Made by a program: the position numbers and the translations under genes | The notes under the pieces: generated by a model | The model's input: only the letters and a program-made list of their open reading frames with translations | Told to the model about the DNA's origin: nothing | The model's database searches: none | Assembly: GCF_036053395.1 (NCBI RefSeq) | Contig: NZ_CP107942.1 | Span: forward strand, 586,501 to 650,500 | Origin: Actinoplanes sp. NBC_00393 | GTDB lineage: Bacteria; Actinomycetota; Actinomycetes; Mycobacteriales; Micromonosporaceae | DNA length: 64,000 nt | Direction of reading: 5' to 3' | Shown: positions 52,023-60,117 of the stretch, one piece after another | Position numbering within the stretch: position 1 is the first letter of the stretch | How the letters are laid out: each line of letters opens with the position of its first letter

Positions 52023-52553
52023 CCCCTGACGCCGGCCGGGCCGGTGGTCCCGCCCAGCCCGGCCGGTCCCGCCCGCATCCCCACAGTTCAAATCCCGCAG
52101 CGGTACGGACAACGCGCGCAGCCGCTTGCCTCCCCGCTGTCACCGCGGCTGATCTTCGCGCCGGTCGTCCTCTGCGACGCTGTCCCGGCTGGCGCTGAGG
52201 GCTGTTTGCGAGCGCGGGAAACAGCCGTGAGCGCCAGCCGTGGTGATCCAGCTGGCGCTGAGGGTTGTTCGCGGGCGTGGGTAACAACCGTGGGAGCCAG
52301 CCGTGGTGATCCAGCTGGCGGTGAGGGTTGTTTGCGGGCGCGGGAAACAGCCGTGAGTGCCAGCTGTGGAGATCGGGTGACGGAGATCGCTGGGGTGCGA
52401 GGTGGTTTCGGCGGAGTTGCCGGTGGTTGGCCGCTGGGTGGGTGACCCGTGGTGCCCGACGGACAGGTGTGATCCGCCCGGTCGGCCGGTGGGCCCGGGG
52501 TGTCGCGCGTGGGAACCTGTCGCGACGTTCGGCGGGTATGGGGAGAGAAATCG
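52023..52553. other. Intergenic stretch without a recognised gene
   Basis: 531 nt. Holds the third 63-bp hairpin array (52188-52364). Upstream of it is a GC-rich segment with the lone string GTTCAAATCC; downstream is sequence leading to a small open frame. No protein family is recognised. Confidence 0.7.
52188..52364. repeat. 63-bp array: three 51-nt hairpins with 12-nt spacers
   Basis: Hairpins at 52188-52238, 52251-52301 and 52314-52364; spacers CGTGGTGATCCA. Copy 1 has the same outer arms as the 7.7-kb array (GCTGGCGCT/AGCGCCAGC), a 3x3 internal loop GAG/GTG and inner stem GGCTGTTT/AAACAGCC. Copy 2 has GGTTGTT/AACAACC, a compensated change. Copy 3 keeps pairing through a G-T pair. Confidence 0.9.
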
Positions 52554-52775
52554 ATGGACGACGCTCTGGTGGCCTACAACGCGGGCCGGGTGGACGGGGC
52601 TGCTGGGCTCCGGGATCCGCAGATCGCTGAGGACCCTGAGGTCGGCGCCGATTACCGGGTCGGGTTGCTGGACGGGCGGATCGCCGCTTTCCACCACATT
52701 GCCGAGATCCGGCGGATCCTGGGGGTGGAGGGCTCGCTCTACGAACGACCCGACGACGTAAACGGCCCGGCGTAA
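52554..52775 (+). CDS. Small hypothetical protein
   Basis: 73 residues from ATG 52554 with GGGGAGAG eight nt upstream. It is acidic and helix-rich (YNAGRVDGAAGLRDPQIAEDPEVGADYRVGLLDGRIAAFHHIAEIRRILGVEG). Codon positions look protein-like, unlike the flanking repeats. I recognise no family. The last four codons and stop lie in the first two units of a 14-bp repeat. Confidence 0.5.
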   Translation: MDDALVAYNAGRVDGAAGLRDPQIAEDPEVGADYRVGLLDGRIAAFHHIAEIRRILGVEGSLYERPDDVNGPA

Positions 52776-52813
52776 ACGGCCCGGCGTAAACGGCCCGGCG
52801 TAAACGGCCCGGC
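52758..52813. repeat. 14-bp tandem repeat, four units
   Basis: GTAAACGGCCCGGC is repeated four times from 52758; each unit contains TAA, so the first two provide the stop region of the small gene. A related CGGCCCGGCGGCAGCGGA motif recurs to about 52915. Confidence 0.88.
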
Positions 52814-53123
52814 GAGGGAGCGGCCCGAGGCGGGCGGCCCGGCGGCAGCGGATCGGGGTGGGTGGCCCGGCGGCAGCGGACCCGGCGGCAGCGGATCGGG
52901 GTGGGCGGCCCGGCGGGATGTCGGGCTGTGACCAGGGCCACTGTGTGACCGGGGCATGATCAACAATTCACATCGGCGGGCGGTGGGCAAGTGACCGGCC
53001 GTTATTCTGGCGGAAACATGGCATTGCCGGTCCCGAAATCAGGTCTTAGGACTCTAGCGTCGGGGCTTGTTGCACACGGCACGTGAGCAGGCCTCGGTGA
53101 CGGCGGCACAGGATGGGGACCGG
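52814..53123. other. Upstream region of the NnaR-type regulator gene
   Basis: About 310 nt. The first 100 nt are GC-rich repeats. From 52925 the composition becomes more balanced and probably holds the promoter. GTGAC at 52992 and GAAAC at 53014, 22 nt apart, loosely resemble GlnR half-sites, but the box between them is poor. Confidence 0.4.
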
Positions 53124-54239
53124 ATGACCGAGGGATCGCTGGCCGAGGGCGCGCTGGCCGGGTTCACCGTGGCGGTGACCGCGGAGCGGCGGCGGAACGA
53201 GATGGCGGCGCTGCTCGAGCGCCGCGGCGCGCGCGTGGTCAGCGCACCGGCCATCACGATCATTCCGCTGATCGACGACGAGGCGCTGCACGCGGCGACC
53301 GCGGCCTGCATCGGCCTGGAACCGCATCTGGTCGTGGCGACCACCGGCTTCGGCTTCCGCGGGTGGCTGGAGGCGGCCGAGGGCTGGGGGATGGGCGAGA
53401 CGCTCCGGACCTCGTTGCGCGGCGCCCGCATCCTGGCCCGCGGCCCGAAGCCGTGCGGCGCCATCCGGGCGGCCGGCCTCACCGAGGAGTGGGCCGCCAA
53501 GACCGAGGCGAACGAGGAGATCCTGCAGCGGCTGCTGAGCGAGGGCGTCGCCGGGCGGCGGATCGTGGTGCAGGAGCACGGCGAGCCGCAGGTCGAGTTC
53601 GTGAACGCGTTGCGTGCGGCCGGTGCGGCGGTCGTTGAGGTGCCGGTATACCGCTGGGCGATGCCGCCGGACACTGCGCCGGTGAAAAGGCTGGCGGAGC
53701 AGGTGGCCGGTGGGCAGATCGACGCGGTCACGTTCACCAGCGCGCCGGCCGTGAAGGCGTTCCTGCAGATCGCCGAGGAGGCCGGCGCGGATGTGAACAC
53801 CGCGTTCAGCTGCCGGACCCTGGCCGCCTGCGTCGGCCCGGTGACCGCCGCCCCGCTGATCGACCGGCGTATCCCGGTGGTCATGCCGGAGCGGTACCGG
53901 CTCGGCGCGCTGATCAAGACCGTCACCGACGAGCTGCCCAAGCGGGCGGTGAAGCTCCAGGTGGCAGGTTCCACCCTCGAGGTACGCGGACACGCCGTGC
54001 TGATCGACGGGACGATTCACACGCTCGCGCCGGCCGCCATGGCGATTCTGACCGCGCTGGCCCGCCGGCCGGGCGCGGTGGTGTCGAAGGATCTGCTGGC
54101 CGAGGCGCTGCCGCGGGGCAACGACGGGCACGCGGTGGACGTAGCGGTGGCTCGGCTGCGGGCGGCGCTCGGCTCCGGCAAGCACATCGAGACGGTCATC
54201 AAGCGCGGCTACCGGCTGCGGATAGACGACGCGGCATAG
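53124..54239 (+). CDS. nnaR: HemD-like DNA-binding regulator (NnaR type)
   Basis: About 371 residues from ATG 53124; earlier TTG 53067 and GTG 53097 are possible. Residues about 10-260 form a uroporphyrinogen-III-synthase (HemD) fold (GFTVAVTAERRRNEMAALLERRGARVVSAPAITIIPL, VTFTSAPAVKAFLQIAEEAG). The last 95 residues are an OmpR-like winged helix (VLIDGTIHTLAPAAMAILTALARRPGAVVSKDLLAEALPRG, HAVDVAVARLRAALG, IKRGYRLRI). This fusion is the layout of NnaR, which co-activates nitrate/nitrite assimilation genes with GlnR in streptomycetes and mycobacteria. The downstream genes are exactly that pathway, so regulation rather than heme synthesis is likely. Confidence 0.88.
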   Translation: MTEGSLAEGALAGFTVAVTAERRRNEMAALLERRGARVVSAPAITIIPLIDDEALHAATAACIGLEPHLVVATTGFGFRGWLEAAEGWGMGETLRTSLRGARILARGPKPCGAIRAAGLTEEWAAKTEANEEILQRLLSEGVAGRRIVVQEHGEPQVEFVNALRAAGAAVVEVPVYRWAMPPDTAPVKRLAEQVAGGQIDAVTFTSAPAVKAFLQIAEEAGADVNTAFSCRTLAACVGPVTAAPLIDRRIPVVMPERYRLGALIKTVTDELPKRAVKLQVAGSTLEVRGHAVLIDGTIHTLAPAAMAILTALARRPGAVVSKDLLAEALPRGNDGHAVDVAVARLRAALGSGKHIETVIKRGYRLRIDDAA

Positions 54240-54278
54240 CGCCGATCCGGCACGGCGCCGATCGGCACAACGCCGGCC

Positions 54279-54305
54279 GTGAGCATTCCGAAACGGCACG
54301 GAAAC
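54279..54305 (+). promoter_or_regulatory. Candidate GlnR box
   Basis: GTGAG, GAAAC and GAAAC occur with exact 6-nt gaps, close to the actinobacterial GlnR pattern gTnAC-n6-GaAAC-n6. It lies 220 nt before the chelatase gene. The third box should read gTnAC, so the site is imperfect. Confidence 0.45.
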
Positions 54306-54522
54306 AAATGGTGGCTCCGGTATCGAGGAGACCCGGAACACAGCGGCGACGAAACACGGCGGACTCAATTCGGAGTCGGCCGGAAACACGGCGACTGCAG
54401 AATACGGCGTACCGCCTGAGCGGATTACTCCGCCCGGAGAAATGCCGGCAGTGATGCCGAGTGGTGCCTGATGTCTTGCCGGGCCGCTCGTTACCGGAGA
54501 TACCGCACCCGAGGAGAACATC

Positions 54523-55179
54523 GTGACCGAGACATTGATAGCTGTCGCGCACGGCACCCGTTCGCCGGTCGGCCGCCGGCAGATCCAGGAGCTGGCCGCC
54601 GCGGTGCAGCGGCGCCGGCCCGGCCTCGACGTCCGGCTCTGCTACGTCGACGTGCAGGAGCCGAAGGTCGCCGACATCGTGCCGACGGCCGGCCACGCGG
54701 TGGTCGTACCGTTGCTGCTCTCCTGCGGCTATCACGTGCGGGTCGACATCGCCGAGGCCGTGACCGGCAGGAACTTCCCGGTGACCGGCCCGCTCGGCCC
54801 GGACCCGGTGCTGCTGGAGAGCATGCGCCGCAACCTGCCGGACGCCGACGCGGTGGTGCTCGCGGCGGCCGGCTCCTCCGATCCGCTCTGGCGCGCCGAC
54901 GTCGACAACGTCGCGGCCGAGCTCGGCGCCGCCGCGGTCGGCTACACCTCCGGCAGCGGGCCGCGGGTGGCCGACGTGGTCGCAGGGCTGCGCGCGGACG
55001 GTGCGAAAAAGGTGGCCGTCGCTGCGTATCTGCTGGCCGAAGGACTTTTCTACCGTACGTTGCACGCGTCCGGCGCCGATTCGGTGACCCCGCCGCTGTG
55101 CCACGATCCGGCCATCGCCGATCTGGTTCTGCGTCGTTTCGATGCCGCCCGGCTCACAATGGCCGCCGGCGCGTTGTAG
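54523..55179 (+). CDS. Sirohydrochlorin chelatase-like (CbiX/SirB) protein
   Basis: 218 residues from GTG 54523 with GAGGAG upstream. Starts TETLIAVAHGTRSPVGRRQIQELAAAVQRRRPGLDVRLCYVDVQEP, with the metal-site His in AHGTR, and has VVPLLLSCGYHVRVDI with the second His; a second half-repeat follows, as in two-domain CbiX. It inserts iron into sirohydrochlorin to make siroheme, the cofactor of the nitrite reductase encoded downstream. A 283-nt leader separates it from nnaR, and nasA begins 69 nt after its stop. Confidence 0.88.
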   Translation: MTETLIAVAHGTRSPVGRRQIQELAAAVQRRRPGLDVRLCYVDVQEPKVADIVPTAGHAVVVPLLLSCGYHVRVDIAEAVTGRNFPVTGPLGPDPVLLESMRRNLPDADAVVLAAAGSSDPLWRADVDNVAAELGAAAVGYTSGSGPRVADVVAGLRADGAKKVAVAAYLLAEGLFYRTLHASGADSVTPPLCHDPAIADLVLRRFDAARLTMAAGAL

Positions 55180-55248
55180 GGATTTCCTGACAACAGCGTC
55201 ACCAGAGGTTGTCGAAAGGGTTAACGGGCCGCCGGAAAGCTACAACCC

Positions 55249-57330
55249 GTGACGGCGACCCAGACGCATTGCCCCTACTGCGCTTTGCAGTGCGGGATGA
55301 CGCTGACGCCCGGAATCCCCCGGGTGCGGCTTGAGCCGGCCGAGTTCCCGGTCAACCGGGGCGGCCTGTGCGCCAAGGGCTTCACCGCGGCGGACCTGCT
55401 GGACCACCCGGACCGGCTGCTGACGCCGCTGGTCCGCAAGGAGCCCGGCAACCGGGAGAGCCCGCTGCGGGAGGCCTCCTGGGAAGAGGCGTACGAGCGA
55501 ATCGTCGGAGCGATCCGGGACAGCCAGGAACAGTACGGCCGGGACAGCGTCGGCGTCTTCGGCGGCGGCGGTCTGACGAACGAGAAGGCGTACGCGCTCG
55601 GCAAGTTCGTCCGGGTGGCGCTGCGCTCGTCGGCGATCGACTACAACGGCCGGTTCTGCATGTCGAGCGCGGCCACCGCGGCCAACCGGGCGCTCGGCAT
55701 CGACCGGGGCCTGCCGTTCCCGCTCGCCGACGTCGCCGAGGCCCGGACCGTGCTGCTGGTCGGCGCGAACCCGGCCGACGCGATGCCGCCGTCCATGCAG
55801 TACCTGGACGCCGGCCGGGCCAACGGCGCCAAGCACATCGTGGTCGACCCGCGGCGCACCAACACCGCCAACGGCGCCCACCTGCACCTGCAGCCGCTGC
55901 CCGGCACGGATCTGGCTCTCGCGAACGGGATGCTGCACATCGCGATCCGTGCGGGATACGTTGATCAAGAATTCGTAGAAAAGAGAACGGAAGGCTTCGA
56001 AAGCCTCAACAAAGCGAACTCCTACTGGCCGGAGCGCGTCGAGCGGATCACCGGCATTCCCGAGGCCCAGCTGCGCGAGACGGTCCGGCTGCTCGCCGAG
56101 AACCGCCCGAGCATGATCCTCACCGCACGCGGCGCCGAGCAGCACAGCAACGGCACCGACACCGCGCAGGCCTGGCTCAACCTGGCGCTCGCGCTCGGCC
56201 TGGTCGGCGAGCGCTACTCGGGGTACGGCACGATCACCGGCCAGGGCAACGGGCAGGGCGGCCGCGAGCACGGCCAGAAGGCCGACCAGCTGCCCGGATA
56301 CCGCAAGCTCGACGACCCGGCCGCCCGTGAGCACGTCGCGAAGGTGTGGGGGATCGACCCCGCCGAACTACCGCAGCCGGGGCTCTCGGCGTACGAAATG
56401 ATCGATCGTCTCGGCACCGAAGGTGGCGTTCGGGTTCTCTGGGTCCTGGCCAGCAACATCGTCGTCTCGGCGCCGGACAGCAACCGGGTCCGCGATCGCC
56501 TCGGCAGCACCGATTTCCTGGTCGTCTCGGACATCTTCCGCTCGGAGACCGCGGAGCTCGCCGACGTCGTCCTCCCCACCGCCCAATGGGCGGAGGAGGA
56601 GGGCACGATGACCAACCTCGAGGGCCGGGTCATCCGCCGCAAGATGGCTCTTCCGCCGCCGCCTCTGGTGAAGACCGACCTGCAGGTTCTTACCGAGCTG
56701 GCAGCGCATCTCGGCCGGGGCGAGTTCTTCACCGACGAGCCGCAGGCCGTCTTCGAGGAGCTGCGCCGGGCCAGCGCCGGTGGGATCGCCGACTACGCCG
56801 GCATCACCTACGAGCGCATCGAGGCCGAGCAGGGCGTCTTCTGGCCGTGCCCGTCGCTCGATCATCCGGGCACGCCTCGGCTGTTCGCCGACAGCTTCCC
56901 GACGGCCTCCGGCCGCGCCAGGTTCATCCGGGTCGATCACCGCGACGCGGCCGAGCTTCCCGATCTTTCTTTCCCGTACGTGCTGACGACCGGCCGCAAC
57001 ATGCAGCAGTACCAGAGCGGCAACCAGACCCGGCGGGTGAAGGCGCTCAACGTGGCGTTGCCCGAACCCCGTGCCGAGATCCATCCCGACCTGGCCCGCC
57101 GCCACGGCATCGCCGACGGCGACCTGGTCGAACTCCGTAGCCGCCGGGGCGTCGCGACGTTGCGCGCCCGGCTCAGTGACGGCATCCGCCCGGACACGGT
57201 CTTCGCGCCGTTCCACTGGCCCGGAGCCAATGCGTTGACCAACCCGGCCTTGGACCCCCACTCCAAGATGCCCGCTTTCAAGGTGTGCGCGGTGGCGATC
57301 ACGCGCGTGCCGGAAGGGACTTTCGGATGA
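55249..57330 (+). CDS. nasA: Assimilatory nitrate reductase, molybdopterin subunit
   Basis: 693 residues, start GTG 55249. An N-terminal [4Fe-4S] site uses Cys 8, 11, 15 and 41 (HCPYCALQCGM, GGLCAKG). Molybdopterin guanine dinucleotide-binding segments include VGVFGGGGLTNEKAYALGKF, NGRFCMSSAATAANRALG and TTGRNMQQYQSGNQTRRVKALN, the last in the C-terminal dinucleotide-binding domain. Cytosolic: no Tat signal. It reduces nitrate to nitrite. There is no C-terminal [2Fe-2S] domain and no NasB-like gene next to it, so its electron donor is unclear. It overlaps nirB by 4 nt. Confidence 0.92.
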   Translation: MTATQTHCPYCALQCGMTLTPGIPRVRLEPAEFPVNRGGLCAKGFTAADLLDHPDRLLTPLVRKEPGNRESPLREASWEEAYERIVGAIRDSQEQYGRDSVGVFGGGGLTNEKAYALGKFVRVALRSSAIDYNGRFCMSSAATAANRALGIDRGLPFPLADVAEARTVLLVGANPADAMPPSMQYLDAGRANGAKHIVVDPRRTNTANGAHLHLQPLPGTDLALANGMLHIAIRAGYVDQEFVEKRTEGFESLNKANSYWPERVERITGIPEAQLRETVRLLAENRPSMILTARGAEQHSNGTDTAQAWLNLALALGLVGERYSGYGTITGQGNGQGGREHGQKADQLPGYRKLDDPAAREHVAKVWGIDPAELPQPGLSAYEMIDRLGTEGGVRVLWVLASNIVVSAPDSNRVRDRLGSTDFLVVSDIFRSETAELADVVLPTAQWAEEEGTMTNLEGRVIRRKMALPPPPLVKTDLQVLTELAAHLGRGEFFTDEPQAVFEELRRASAGGIADYAGITYERIEAEQGVFWPCPSLDHPGTPRLFADSFPTASGRARFIRVDHRDAAELPDLSFPYVLTTGRNMQQYQSGNQTRRVKALNVALPEPRAEIHPDLARRHGIADGDLVELRSRRGVATLRARLSDGIRPDTVFAPFHWPGANALTNPALDPHSKMPAFKVCAVAITRVPEGTFG

Positions 57331-59801
57331 CCCAGCGTTCTTCAACTCAAAGGCTGATTGTGATCGGCAACGGCATGGCCGGCGCCCGTACGGTCGAGGA
57401 GATCCTCGCCCGCAACGGCGACTTCCAGATCACGATGTTCGGTGACGAGCCGTACGGCAACTACAACCGGATCATGCTCTCCAACCTGCTCGCCGGGGTG
57501 GAGGACGAGGCCGGGATCTTCCTGAACGACCTGAGCTGGTACGCGGACAACAACATCACGCTGCACGCCGGCGTCCGGATCTCGAAGATCGACCGGTCGA
57601 AGAAGTTCGTGATCGCCGAGGACGGGACCAAGACCCCGTACGACAAGCTGATCATCGCGACCGGGTCCAGCTCGTGGACACCGCCGATCAAGAACATCCA
57701 CAACCCGAAGCGCGGCTTCCACCAGGGCGTCTTCGCCTTCCGGACGCTCGACGACACCCGCGGCATGATCCGCTATGCCCGGGACCACGAGCGGGCGGTC
57801 GTGATCGGCGGCGGCCTGCTCGGCTTGGAGGCGGCACGCGGCCTGCAGAACCACCTCAGCCACGTGACCCTGCTGCACGCCATGGGCCACCTGATGGAAC
57901 GGCAGCTCGACGAGCGGGCCGGCAAGATGCTGCAGGCCAGCGTCGAGGGCAAGCTCGGCATCGAGGTGGTCACCAACGCGATGACCACCGAGATCCTCGG
58001 CAAGGACCGGGTCACCGGGGTCAAGCTGGCCGACGGCCGGGAGATCCCGTGCGACGTCGTGGTGATCGCCGCCGGCATCCGGCCGAACACCCAGATGGTG
58101 GCGGACAGCGGCCTGGCGGTCGAGCGCGGCATCGTGGTCGACGACCAGATGCGGGTGCAGGGCCAGGACGACATCTACTCGGTCGGTGAGTGCGCCCAGC
58201 ACCGCGGCAACCTGTACGGCCTGGTCGCGCCGCTGTGGGACCAGGCGAAGGTGCTCGCCGACCACATCACCGGGCGGGACGTCGAAGCTGCCTACACCGG
58301 CTCGAAGCTCTCCACGAAGCTCAAGGTCGCCGGCATCGACGTCGCCTCGATGGGTCTCATCGAACCCGAGACCGACGACGAGGTGATCATCTACAACGAG
58401 CCGAAGAAGGGCGTCTACAAGCAGCTGATCATCCGCGACGGGGTGCTGGCCGGCGCGATCCTGGTCGGCGACAACCGCAAGGCCGCCAACCTGATCCAGG
58501 CCTTCGACCGGGCCCAGGCCCTGCCGGAGGAGCGGGCCGAGATGCTCTTCGACATCGGCGGCCCGGCCGGTGAGGTCGCGCCCGCGGACATGCCCGACGA
58601 CGCCCAGGTCTGCAACTGCAACGGCGTCAGCAAGGGCGCGATCTGCGGAGTGGTCAACGCCGGCTGCAAGACGGTCAGCGGCGTGATGGACAAGACCCGC
58701 GCCGGCAAGGGCTGCGGCACGTGCAAGCCCCTGGTCCAGCGGATCGTCGAGTGGGCGGCCGGCGGCGAGGCCGAGGAGGACCCGGCGGCGTCCTGGTACG
58801 TCCCCGGCGTACCGATGCCCAAGCCCGAGCTGATGGCCGCCATCCGCAAGTACGAGCTGAAGAGCGTCTCCGCGGTCTTCGAGAAGCTGGTGCCGGGCGG
58901 CGAGCACGACGCCAAGAGCAAGATGGGCCTGGCCTCGCTGCTCAAGATGATGTGGGCCGATCAGTACGAGGACGAGCGCGACGCCCGCTTCATCAACGAC
59001 CGGGTGCACGGCAACATCCAGAAGGACGGCACCTTCTCGGTGGTCCCGCAGATGAAGGGCGGCGTCACCACCCCGGCCGAGCTCAAGCGCATCGCCGAGG
59101 TCGCCGAGAAGTACAAGGTGCCGATGGTCAAGCTCACCGGCGGCCAGCGCATCGACCTGCTCGGCATTCCCAAGGAACAGCTTCCGGCGATGTGGGCAGA
59201 TCTGGACATGCCTTCGGGGTACGCCTACGCGAAGAGCTTCCGCACGGTGAAGACCTGCGTCGGCTCGGACTTCTGCCGGTTCGGAGTCGGCGACTCCACC
59301 GCCCTGGGCATCGCGATCGAGGAGCGGTTCCAAGGCCTCGAAGGCCCCGGAAAGATGAAGCTCGCCGTCACCGGGTGCCCGCGCAACTGCGCCGAGGCGT
59401 ACGTCAAGGACCTCGGTGTCGTCGCGATCGACGGTGGCAAGTGGGAGATCTACGTCGGCGGTGCCGCCGGCGCCCACATCCGCAAGGGTGACCTGCTCGC
59501 CACGGTCGGCTCCGCCGAAGAGGTCATCCAGCTGACCGGCCGGTTCCTCCAGTACTACCGGGAGAACGCGAACTGGCTGGAGCGGACGTACGCGTTCGTC
59601 CCGCGGGTCGGCATCGAGCGGATCCGGGAGATCGTCGTCGAGGACTCCGACGGCATCGCCCTTGAGTTGGATGCCGCGGTCGAAGAGGCCGTGCAGTCCT
59701 ACAAGGACCCCTGGAAGGAGCGGGCCGTCCCGGCCACGCCCGGCCAGTTCCGTACCTCCCTTCCCCTGACCGTTCTCCCCCAGGTTCCGGTGCGCGCATG
59801 A
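57327..59801 (+). CDS. nirB: NAD(P)H nitrite reductase large subunit
   Basis: 824 residues from ATG 57327, overlapping the nasA stop (ATGA). Order of domains: FAD/NAD(P)H reductase (LIVIGNGMAGARTVEEIL, AVVIGGGLLGLEAARGL), BFD-like [2Fe-2S] region (VCNCNGVSKGAICGVV, GKGCGTCKPL at about residues 428-475), nitrite/sulfite reductase half-domain, and the siroheme/[4Fe-4S] site (TCVGSDFCRFG and VTGCPRNCAEA, four Cys). It reduces nitrite to ammonium with six electrons. Works with NirD encoded next. Confidence 0.95.
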   Translation: MTQRSSTQRLIVIGNGMAGARTVEEILARNGDFQITMFGDEPYGNYNRIMLSNLLAGVEDEAGIFLNDLSWYADNNITLHAGVRISKIDRSKKFVIAEDGTKTPYDKLIIATGSSSWTPPIKNIHNPKRGFHQGVFAFRTLDDTRGMIRYARDHERAVVIGGGLLGLEAARGLQNHLSHVTLLHAMGHLMERQLDERAGKMLQASVEGKLGIEVVTNAMTTEILGKDRVTGVKLADGREIPCDVVVIAAGIRPNTQMVADSGLAVERGIVVDDQMRVQGQDDIYSVGECAQHRGNLYGLVAPLWDQAKVLADHITGRDVEAAYTGSKLSTKLKVAGIDVASMGLIEPETDDEVIIYNEPKKGVYKQLIIRDGVLAGAILVGDNRKAANLIQAFDRAQALPEERAEMLFDIGGPAGEVAPADMPDDAQVCNCNGVSKGAICGVVNAGCKTVSGVMDKTRAGKGCGTCKPLVQRIVEWAAGGEAEEDPAASWYVPGVPMPKPELMAAIRKYELKSVSAVFEKLVPGGEHDAKSKMGLASLLKMMWADQYEDERDARFINDRVHGNIQKDGTFSVVPQMKGGVTTPAELKRIAEVAEKYKVPMVKLTGGQRIDLLGIPKEQLPAMWADLDMPSGYAYAKSFRTVKTCVGSDFCRFGVGDSTALGIAIEERFQGLEGPGKMKLAVTGCPRNCAEAYVKDLGVVAIDGGKWEIYVGGAAGAHIRKGDLLATVGSAEEVIQLTGRFLQYYRENANWLERTYAFVPRVGIERIREIVVEDSDGIALELDAAVEEAVQSYKDPWKERAVPATPGQFRTSLPLTVLPQVPVRA

Positions 59802-60115
59802 CTATCGCTCCTGTCGAGAAGACCGTTCTCGGCCCCCTCGAAGAGATCCCGTTCGGCGAAGGACGCACCTACGCCGTCGGCGACGAAATGATCGCAGTCT
59901 TCCGCCTCCGCGACGGCTCCCTTCGCGCGGTGTCCGCGGTCTGCCCGCACAAGGGCGGCCCGCTCGCGGACGGCCAGATTGACAACAAGGTTGTCGTCTG
60001 CCCCTTGCACCTGTACGCATGGGACCTCGCCACCGGGTGCTCCCAGTCCGGCCAGCCCCCGATCGACGTCTACCCGGTCCGGGTCGACGGCGATCAGATC
60101 ATCCTGGGAGACTGA
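59798..60115 (+). CDS. nirD: Nitrite reductase small subunit
   Basis: 105 residues, ATG 59798 overlapping the nirB stop. Rieske-like fold with CPHKGGPLADGQIDNKVVVCPLHLYAWDLATG, here retaining both CxH and CxxH-like pairs (CPH, CPLH), so a [2Fe-2S] cluster is possible; many NirD proteins have lost these ligands. It is the partner of NirB. Confidence 0.93.
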   Translation: MTIAPVEKTVLGPLEEIPFGEGRTYAVGDEMIAVFRLRDGSLRAVSAVCPHKGGPLADGQIDNKVVVCPLHLYAWDLATGCSQSGQPPIDVYPVRVDGDQIILGD

Positions 60116-60117
60116 TA

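Noticed and set aside
52085-52095. tRNA T-loop-like GTTCAAATCC
   Set aside because: Flanking bases do not form the T-stem, and no acceptor, D or anticodon arm can be built on either strand.
53124-54239. Plain uroporphyrinogen-III synthase for heme synthesis
   Set aside because: The C-terminal winged helix and the nitrate genes beside it fit a NnaR-type regulator; no other heme genes are near.
54240-54522. Cobalamin or other riboswitch before the chelatase gene
   Set aside because: No B12-box-like or other conserved riboswitch core is visible; only short repeats and one 5-bp hairpin.
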